Source: Nitriliruptor sp040882075 (GTDB lineage Bacteria > Actinomycetota > Nitriliruptoria > Nitriliruptorales > Nitriliruptoraceae). From it: DNA of 6,521 nt. Below the pieces are notes generated by a model. That model had not been told where the DNA came from. It saw nothing but the letters and a program-made list of their open reading frames with translations, and ran no database searches. Each line of letters begins with the position of its first letter. Position 1 is the stretch's first letter. Of the stretch, positions 1-4,375 are shown piece after piece. The position numbers and the translations under genes are program-made. The stretch is taken from positions 1 through 6,521 of the forward strand of contig NZ_JBBEBZ010000041.1 of assembly GCF_040882075.1 (NCBI RefSeq), in the 5' to 3' direction.

Positions 1-352
1 CGACGCCCTTGGTGACCGAGTAGCTGTCCCAGTACGGGCCGCCGCAGTTGGCGCAGGAGCCGAACGAGATGACGTACTTCGGTTCGGGCATCTCCTCGTA
101 GAGGCGCCGGACCGCCGGCGCCATCTTGTCGGTCAGGGTGCCGGAGACCACCAGGAGGTCAGCTTGACGCGGCCCGTGCGCGAACGGGATGACGCCGTGG
201 CGGATGAAGTCGTGGCGTGACGTCGATGCAGCGATGAACTCGATGGCGCAGCACGCGAGCCCGAAGTTGAAGCACCACAGCGAGTACTTGCGTCCCCAGT
301 TGAAGACGTACTTGATCGGCTGCGGTAGCTCGACCTGTTCGACTAGTCCCAC
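1..352 (-). CDS. nuoB: NADH-quinone oxidoreductase subunit B, N-terminal part (3' end beyond left edge)
   Basis: NuoB is the peripheral-arm subunit of respiratory complex I that binds cluster N2, the last 4Fe-4S centre before quinone. The 117 visible codons read MGLVEQVELPQP at the start, then the family core: FGLACCAIEF (Cys34 and Cys35, the tandem cluster ligands), RHDFIRHGVIPFAHGPRQAD, SGTLTDKMAPAVRRLYEEMPEPKYV, and ISFGSCANCGGPYWDSY with the third ligand Cys100. The fourth ligand lies in a later CPPRPE-type motif, beyond the edge. Cys103 is an extra cysteine in the GSCANCGG stretch, where many NuoB have a small or hydroxyl residue. The GTG start at 352-350 overlaps the end of nuoA by 10 bases. 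A purine-rich Shine-Dalgarno AAGGGGG (360-366) sits 7 bases upstream inside nuoA. No other in-frame start lies before the conserved NWGRKYSLW segment. The gene is open at the left edge, not broken. Identification is near certain; whether it is the only nuoB in the genome cannot be told. Confidence 0.97.
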   Translation of the reverse strand, partial: MGLVEQVELPQPIKYVFNWGRKYSLWCFNFGLACCAIEFIAASTSRHDFIRHGVIPFAHGPRQADLLVVSGTLTDKMAPAVRRLYEEMPEPKYVISFGSCANCGGPYWDSYSVTKGV

Positions 353-726
353 TTGAGGACCCCCTTCTTCCAGGCGTAGGCCAACCCCTCGAGCAGCGTC
401 CCGATGAACAGGAACATGGCGACCAGAGCGTAGGTCGCCGAGGGCGTGGTGGTGCCGTCGAGCGTGCCGACGATGACCGCCCACGGGAACAGGAAGATCA
501 CCTCGACGTCGAAGATGACGAACAGGAAGGCGAAGACGTAGTACCGGATGTTCATCTGGGTCCAGCCGGTGCCCACGGCCGGGACCCCGCACTCGTAGGT
601 GGTCAGCTTCAGCGGCGAGGGGACCGATGGGCGCATCAGTCGGCTGACCAGCATGATCACGGCGTACAGGGCCGCGCCCACGACCACGAGGATCGCGAAC
701 GTCCCGTACTGCTCGAAGAAGCTCAC
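343..726 (-). CDS. nuoA: NADH-quinone oxidoreductase subunit A
   Basis: NuoA (ND3 homologue) is a small membrane subunit of complex I next to the quinone chamber. With the GTG start at 726-724 the protein is 127 residues, normal for the family. Three hydrophobic segments are visible (about 9-30, 62-88 and 97-118). The loop after the first carries YECG (Glu45, Cys46), the signature of the ND3 Cys loop. The second carries IFDVEVIFLFPWAV with acidic residues Asp73 and Glu75, and the C-terminus is GVLKWD. The loop wording GTGWTQMNIRYY is a recognisable subtype, unlike the E. coli form. The reading frame stays open far upstream, but the extra residues are Arg/Pro/Gly-rich and not NuoA-like. I chose GTG 726 because GGGGAGGG lies 5-6 bases before it and because the N-terminus SFFEQYGTFAILVVV leads straight into helix 1. 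An ATG at 816 (157 residues) is the main alternative. The last 10 bases overlap nuoB. A non-coding gap precedes it, so nuoA probably heads its own transcription unit. Confidence 0.95.
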   Translation of the reverse strand: MSFFEQYGTFAILVVVGAALYAVIMLVSRLMRPSVPSPLKLTTYECGVPAVGTGWTQMNIRYYVFAFLFVIFDVEVIFLFPWAVIVGTLDGTTTPSATYALVAMFLFIGTLLEGLAYAWKKGVLKWD

Positions 727-731
727 CCGGG

Positions 732-739
732 CCCTCCCC
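732..739 (-). promoter_or_regulatory. Shine-Dalgarno site that decides the nuoA start
   Basis: On the minus strand GGGGAGGG lies about 5-6 bases before the GTG at 726. It is the best ribosome binding site in the interval and argues for the 127-residue NuoA. The in-frame ATG at 816-814 has a GGGGGAG only 3 bases upstream, which is tight spacing, and would add 30 residues rich in Arg, Pro and Gly with no NuoA-like character. Confidence 0.7.
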
Positions 740-758
740 GGCGGTCCGCCGCCGTCGC

Positions 759-786
759 GATCCCGCCGCAGAAGGGCTGCGGGATC
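759..786 (-). promoter_or_regulatory. Stem-loop about 20 bases upstream of the nuoA ribosome binding site
   Basis: The arms are GATCCC (759-764) with GGGATC (781-786) outside and GCAG (768-771) with CTGC (777-780) inside. A 3-base bulge (765-767) and a 5-base loop (772-776) complete a 10-pair stem. No T-run follows on the minus strand, so it does not look like a classical intrinsic terminator. It could be a leader structure affecting nuoA expression or mRNA stability. The pairing is seen directly; a function is inference, and stems arise easily in GC-rich DNA. Confidence 0.4.
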
Positions 787-833
787 CGCCGTGATCAGTC
801 GTGCACGTCGAGGCATCAACTCCCCCGAACCGT

Positions 834-862
834 GCGCGCACGCCGTGAGGAACGGTGCGCGC
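834..862 (-). promoter_or_regulatory. GC-rich stem-loop in the nuoA leader / downstream of the DUF2993 gene
   Basis: Outer arms are GCGCGCA (834-840) and TGCGCGC (856-862); inner arms are CCGT (843-846) and ACGG (852-855). There is a 2-base bulge (841-842) and a 5-base loop (847-851), giving 11 pairs. A perfect 12-base palindrome, CGTGCGCGCACG (831-842), overlaps the left arm and offers an alternative fold. It lies about 106 bases after the DUF2993 stop and 108 before the nuoA start. It may act as a terminator without a U-tract, or as a leader structure. There is no T-run on the minus strand to settle this. Confidence 0.4.
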
Positions 863-875
863 GAGGGTGGGGGTG

Positions 876-892
876 CGTCACGGCCCGTGACG
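876..892. promoter_or_regulatory. 17-base dyad, operator-like
   Basis: CGTCACGGCCCGTGACG is an inverted repeat with perfect 8-base arms (876-883 and 885-892) around one central base. It sits about 17 bases downstream of the candidate -10 box (909-914) in the nuoA direction, near +10 to +26 of an inferred transcript, a usual place for a repressor site. An overlapping alternative pairing is CGGCCC (881-886) with GGGCCG (893-898). It does not match the Rex-type TTGTGAA-N4-TTCACAA pattern and I cannot name a binding protein. Confidence 0.4.
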
Positions 893-908
893 GGGCCGCG
901 CGGTCGGG

Positions 909-938
909 ATGCTACCAACCGGGTGGACACCGCCCCAA
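909..938 (-). promoter_or_regulatory. Possible sigma70-type promoter for nuoA-nuoB
   Basis: On the minus strand TTGGGG (933-938) and TAGCAT (909-914) are separated by 18 bases. TAGCAT fits the TANNNT form of actinobacterial -10 boxes; the -35 matches only the TTG of TTGACA. Transcription would begin near position 902, giving a leader of about 175 bases before nuoA. It is the best such pair I found in the gap, but -35 boxes are degenerate in high-GC bacteria, so this is tentative. Confidence 0.3.
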
Positions 939-967
939 CGGCGAGGGTCGGGCGCACGCCGCGGGGT

Positions 968-1654
968 TCACCCGGTGGGCGAGGCACCGGAGGCGAGCGG
1001 CTCCGCACAGCCCTCGCCGTCTCCGAGGCCAGGGACGACGGCGAGCTCCAGCACGCCGCTGAGCTCCCCGTCGCCGATGTCGATGGCCGTGACGTGCACG
1101 TCGTCCGACGGCGGGAAGCTCGTCGCCAGACCGAGCCGGTCGAGGAACCCCGCACCACCGCCCGGCCGGACCGTGACGGTGCCGTCCGCGGCGACCTCCA
1201 GGGCGAGCTCGACCTCGAGGGAGACACCGGCCGCGCCGACGGTGGCGACGTCCGGGTCCAGGGTCACCTCGACCGGCAGCCGGAGCGGTAGCGCAGCACG
1301 CAGCGCCCGCTGCACGTCGCGCTCGGTCACGCGCAACGTCAGGACCGCAGGCACCGGGTCCGGGTCACCGATCGCCCACGGCAGCAGCGCTTCCGGCAGG
1401 TCGAGGTGCGCCTCGGCGATGCGGAGCTCGCCGGCCTGCACCCCCTCGGCCCGTAGCTCCACGCCGCGGGCGCGACCGGTGAGGAGCCGCGGGAGGACGG
1501 GGCGGTCGACCGCGGTCAGCTCGAGGTGCTCGGAGACGACGCAGCGGGCTGCCACGGCGCCGATCACCCGCGTCGCGATCGGGACGGCGGCGAGCTCGAG
1601 CGCCAGCAGGAGCGTGCCCACCACGACCGCGATCACCACGGGCCGACGCCTCAC
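968..1654 (-). CDS. DUF2993 / LmeA-like exported, membrane-anchored protein
   Basis: This is a 228-residue protein of unknown exact role. Residues 1-4 are MRRR, followed by a hydrophobic stretch at about 6-32 that looks like a signal anchor or uncleaved signal peptide, so the rest should face outside the membrane. The body alternates short beta-type segments, including LPRLLTGRARGVELRAEG (54-71) and a Leu/Val-rich EVELALEV segment. This resembles the DUF2993 family, whose mycobacterial member LmeA is a periplasmic factor in lipomannan elongation and whose fold is thought to bind lipids. Only two cysteines (38 and 216) are present; in an exported protein they could pair. No lipobox is seen. 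The GTG start at 1654 overlaps the TGA of the upstream polyprenyl diphosphate synthase as GTGA and has no strong ribosome binding site, so it is probably translationally coupled. The family call rests on pattern recognition; lipid binding or envelope-glycolipid work is inference. Confidence 0.7.
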   Translation of the reverse strand: MRRRPVVIAVVVGTLLLALELAAVPIATRVIGAVAARCVVSEHLELTAVDRPVLPRLLTGRARGVELRAEGVQAGELRIAEAHLDLPEALLPWAIGDPDPVPAVLTLRVTERDVQRALRAALPLRLPVEVTLDPDVATVGAAGVSLEVELALEVAADGTVTVRPGGGAGFLDRLGLATSFPPSDDVHVTAIDIGDGELSGVLELAVVPGLGDGEGCAEPLASGASPTG

Positions 1655-2721
1655 CCGGCGCGGTCGAGCGCGTACTCCGCCAGCCGGGTCAGCGCCGACA
1701 CGATCGGTCGGTCACCGAAGCGCTCGAGCTCGGAGACCGCAGCGGTGACGTACTCGCCGGCCGTCGTCCGAGCCCGATCGAGCGCGTCGCAGGACCGCAG
1801 CAGCTCGAGGGCGCGCGCGACATCGGCGTCGTCCGGCGCTCCCCCGGCGAGCAGCCCCTCGAGCTCCCCACCCGGGTCGTCCTTGAGGGCGTAGAGCACC
1901 GGCAGGGTGCGGACACCCTCACGCAGGTCGGTGCCGGGCGTCTTGCCGGACGTCTCGTGGTCGGAGGCGATGTCGAGGATGTCGTCGGAGAGCTGGAACG
2001 CCACCCCGACGTTCCACCCGTAGCGGGCCGCGGCTTCGACACCATCGCGGTCGACGCCGGACAACAACGCGCCGTACCGGCACGAGGTCGCGATCAAAGA
2101 TGCGGTCTTGCCCGAGATCACCTCGAGGTAGTGCTCGAGGGTCGGGTCGAGGGTCGGCACGTCCGGCAGGAGGGCGCTCATCGAGCCCTGGACCTCACGG
2201 ATCTGGCCCTCGCAGAGCTCAGCGAGCGTCGACGCCATGATGCGCGTGACCTCGACGCCGAGATCGGCCGACAGCGCCGACGCGCACGCGAACAGGTAGT
2301 CCCCCGTCAGGATCGCGACGGTGTTGTCCCACCGGCTGTTGGCGGACGGCGCCCCGCGTCGGGCCGTGGCCTCGTCGATAACGTCGTCGTGGTAGAGGGT
2401 GGCGAGGTGCACGAGCTCGACGATCACGCCGGCGTCGACGAGCTCGGCGCGCTGGCGGTCCTCACCCGCGGCGGTCCCGTCGGGGCCGAGGTGGCCGGCG
2501 AGCGCGACCATCAGCGGTCGGAACCGCTTCCCGCCGGCTTCGATCAGGTAGCGGGCCGCCTCGTCCACGAACGCGTGGCTCGACCGTGCCTGCTCGTGCA
2601 GCTTGCCCTCGACGCGCTCGAGGGTGTCGGCAACCGGCAGCCCGTGGCCCTCGAGCTGTTCGAGGACCGGATCGGGGATGGCCAACCTGGCCGCGCGCGG
2701 TTCGGGCCGTCCTGCCGCCAC
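1651..2721 (-). CDS. Long-chain polyprenyl diphosphate synthase (trans-isoprenyl diphosphate synthase)
   Basis: The enzyme condenses isopentenyl diphosphate with an allylic diphosphate to build an all-trans polyprenyl chain, probably the menaquinone side chain. All landmarks of the 356-residue family are present: GGKRFRP (63-69), the first Asp-rich motif HDDVID (Asp112, Asp113, Asp116), an RRG at 121-123, GDYLFA (140-145), KTASL (205-209), the second Asp-rich motif LSDDILD (Asp246, Asp247, Asp250) and GKTPGTDLREG (259-269). The residues before the first Asp-rich motif are ATLYH, with Ala at -5. E. coli octaprenyl diphosphate synthase is likewise small there, whereas short-chain enzymes have a bulky aromatic residue, so a long product (heptaprenyl to nonaprenyl range) is likely. 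Exact length is not readable. The GTG start at 2721 lies one base after the nuoN stop (TGA-G-GTG) with no clear Shine-Dalgarno, suggesting coupling to nuoN. The first 15 or so residues are not conserved, so the true start could be slightly later. Names used for relatives include ispB, hepT and grcC. Confidence 0.93.
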   Translation of the reverse strand: MAAGRPEPRAARLAIPDPVLEQLEGHGLPVADTLERVEGKLHEQARSSHAFVDEAARYLIEAGGKRFRPLMVALAGHLGPDGTAAGEDRQRAELVDAGVIVELVHLATLYHDDVIDEATARRGAPSANSRWDNTVAILTGDYLFACASALSADLGVEVTRIMASTLAELCEGQIREVQGSMSALLPDVPTLDPTLEHYLEVISGKTASLIATSCRYGALLSGVDRDGVEAAARYGWNVGVAFQLSDDILDIASDHETSGKTPGTDLREGVRTLPVLYALKDDPGGELEGLLAGGAPDDADVARALELLRSCDALDRARTTAGEYVTAAVSELERFGDRPIVSALTRLAEYALDRAG

Positions 2722-2722
2722 C

Positions 2723-4375
2723 TCAGCGCACCAACGCGGCGGCGGAGTCGGCCAGCTGCAGGACGACCTGCGGCTGGACGCCGAGGTAGACCACCAGAGC
2801 GGCGGAGACCGCGATGCCCGTCGCGACGCCGGGGGTCACGATCGGCATGGGCTGGTCGACGGGGGTGGACTCGAGGAACATCGTCCCGGCGATCCGCAGG
2901 TAGAAGAACGCCGCGATGACCGAACTGATGACGCCGACGACGACCAACCAGGTCAGGCCGGCGCTCACACCCGCCTCGAAGATCGCGACCTTGCCGACGA
3001 ACCCGGCGGTGGCCGGGACGCCCGCCAGGGACAGCAGACAGATGGCCAGGATGCCGGCGAGCGCCGGCGAGGTCCGGCCAAGACCCCGGAGGTCGACGAG
3101 CGTGACCTCGCCTCGGCGCCGGCGTTCCAGGGCGATGACGCACCCGAAGGCGCCGACGGTCGCCACGGCGTAGGTCATCAGGTACCAGAGCGTCGCCGAC
3201 AGGCCCGCGTCCGACAGCGCGACCACCCCGATGGTGGTGTAACCGGCGTGCGTGATCGAGGAGTAGGCCAGCATGCGCTTGATGTCGTGCTGGACGACGG
3301 CGACGTAGGCCCCGTAGAGCATGGTGATCGCCGCGAGCACCGACAACGACGGGACCCACAGGGCCTGGAGCGACGGGAAGGCGACGAGGTACAGCCGGAG
3401 GATCGCGGCGAACCCCGCGGCCTTGGTGGCGGCCGCCATGAAGGCGGTGACGTTGGTCGGAGCGCCCTGGTAGACGTCCGGGGTCCAGAGGTGGAACGGG
3501 GCGAGCGCCACCTTGAACCCGACCCCAACGGTGACGAGGACCAGGCCGAGGGCGGCGATGACCGGCTGGGTGGTCACCAGCCCGAGTGTGCGGCCGATGG
3601 TCGGCAGGTCCACCGACCCGGTCGCGGTGTACAGCAGGGCCATCCCGTAGAGCAGGATCGCTGACGCGACCGAGCCGGTGATGAAGTACTTGAGCGACGC
3701 CTCCTGCGAGCGCCGGTCGCGCCGAGCCAGACCGCAGAGGATGTAGAGCGCGAACGACAGCAGCTCGAGCGCCACGAACAGGGTGATCAGGTCGTTGGCG
3801 GCCCCGAGCGCGACCATGCCGACCACCGACAGCAGCAGCAGCGGCTGGACCTCGGCCCGGTTGATGGCCCGGTCGGTGAGGTAGCCCTGCCCGAGCGGGA
3901 TGACCAGCAGCGCGGTCAGGTAGACCGTCAGCCGGGTGAAGAACGCGATCCCGTCGTTGGCGAGCGACCCCTGGAGCGCCACCTGGGGCGCCATGGTGGC
4001 CGCGCCCGGTGCGGTCATCTCCACGAACTGCCACACGGTGAGGATGAGCGCGCCGACCAGCGACGCCGCCGCGACCCACGCGCCGATGAGGGTGGGCTTG
4101 CGCGGCACCACGGCGATGGCGGCGGGGACGGCGGCGGCGAAGCCGATCGCGACAGCACCGGGGATCACGACCCCACGGGCGATCAGCGCGGCGCCGAGCA
4201 CGACACCGAGCAGCGCGGTCGGGATCCCGATGAGCGCCTGGCGGCGGTGGCCGGCGATGGCCACCAGCAGCAGCAGGAGCGCCGCTGCGGTCGGCAGCAG
4301 CTCGGGCGCGAACGCCGACCACGCGATGTCGGGGATGGGCACCTGGGCCACGTCGGTGCTCTGGGCGAGGATCAC
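2723..4375 (-). CDS. nuoN: NADH-quinone oxidoreductase subunit N
   Basis: NuoN (ND2 homologue) is one of three antiporter-like proton-translocating subunits of the complex I membrane arm. The 550-residue protein is longer than the roughly 485 of E. coli and is hydrophobic throughout. Conserved parts are the TM5-region Glu204 (FVALELLSFALYIL), Lys229 in EASLKYFITGS, and Lys288 in FKVALAPFHLWTPDVYQGAPT. Further on are Lys318 in AAATKAAGF, YSSITHAGY (371-379) and the TM12-region Lys462 in GFVGKVAIF. The 30-residue spacing of Lys288 and Lys318 matches E. coli Lys217/Lys247, so the proton path appears intact. The N-terminal 100 or so residues carry three to four extra-looking hydrophobic segments before the core. 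The GTG start at 4375 overlaps the nuoM TGA as GTGA, and GGAGGA (4382-4387) lies 6 bases upstream, which fixes the start. It sits between nuoM and the polyprenyl diphosphate synthase in a tightly packed unit. Confidence 0.97.
   Translation of the reverse strand: MILAQSTDVAQVPIPDIAWSAFAPELLPTAAALLLLLVAIAGHRRQALIGIPTALLGVVLGAALIARGVVIPGAVAIGFAAAVPAAIAVVPRKPTLIGAWVAAASLVGALILTVWQFVEMTAPGAATMAPQVALQGSLANDGIAFFTRLTVYLTALLVIPLGQGYLTDRAINRAEVQPLLLLSVVGMVALGAANDLITLFVALELLSFALYILCGLARRDRRSQEASLKYFITGSVASAILLYGMALLYTATGSVDLPTIGRTLGLVTTQPVIAALGLVLVTVGVGFKVALAPFHLWTPDVYQGAPTNVTAFMAAATKAAGFAAILRLYLVAFPSLQALWVPSLSVLAAITMLYGAYVAVVQHDIKRMLAYSSITHAGYTTIGVVALSDAGLSATLWYLMTYAVATVGAFGCVIALERRRRGEVTLVDLRGLGRTSPALAGILAICLLSLAGVPATAGFVGKVAIFEAGVSAGLTWLVVVGVISSVIAAFFYLRIAGTMFLESTPVDQPMPIVTPGVATGIAVSAALVVYLGVQPQVVLQLADSAAALVR

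Larger units (their letters stand above)
727..967 (-). other. Non-coding interval between the DUF2993 gene and nuoA
   Basis: This is the only gap of note in the window (241 bases); all other junctions among the seven genes are between 3 bases apart and 10 bases overlapping. I see no convincing gene on either strand. The open frames that cross it are compositional shadows with Arg/Pro/Gly/Ala-rich translations. It contains a possible promoter (909-938), a 17-base dyad (876-892), two stem-loops (834-862 and 759-786) and the nuoA ribosome binding site (732-739). It probably ends the nuoL-M-N-synthase-DUF2993 unit and starts the nuoA-B unit. Confidence 0.7.

Noticed and set aside
834..862. Intrinsic terminator for the upstream unit
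   Set aside because: The stem is strong, but no T-run follows on the minus strand, so I list it as a stem-loop rather than a terminator.
816..881. A 21-codon GTG-initiated leader ORF rich in His and Arg, ending in TGATG at the upstream nuoA ATG
   Set aside because: It has no ribosome binding site before its GTG, and its start lies inside the 17-base dyad. Short frames of this kind are expected by chance, although the TGATG junction caught my eye.
876..892. Rex or CRP operator
   Set aside because: The half-sites read GTCAC...GTGAC, with the opposite orientation and different spacing from TGTGA-N6-TCACA or the Rex consensus.
727..1227. Upstream part of the nuoA reading frame extending into the DUF2993 gene
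   Set aside because: The residues are Ser/Arg/Pro-rich without NuoA similarity, and the frame overlaps the DUF2993 gene. It is a chance open frame.
1957..2919. Plus-strand open frame of 320 codons antisense to the polyprenyl synthase
   Set aside because: It is the low-complexity antisense of a well-conserved enzyme, with no ribosome binding site or motif evidence.
2603..3664. Plus-strand open frame of 353 codons antisense to nuoN and the synthase
   Set aside because: Its composition is dominated by Asp, Glu, Gly and Arg, as expected for the antisense of hydrophobic codons in GC-rich DNA. There is no recognisable domain, and intact nuoN lies opposite.
2544..4322. Long minus-strand open frame (592 codons) across nuoN and the start of the polyprenyl synthase
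   Set aside because: The translation is Arg/Ala/Gly/Pro-rich with no family motif, and it lies out of frame with two clearly identified genes. It is a high-GC shadow.
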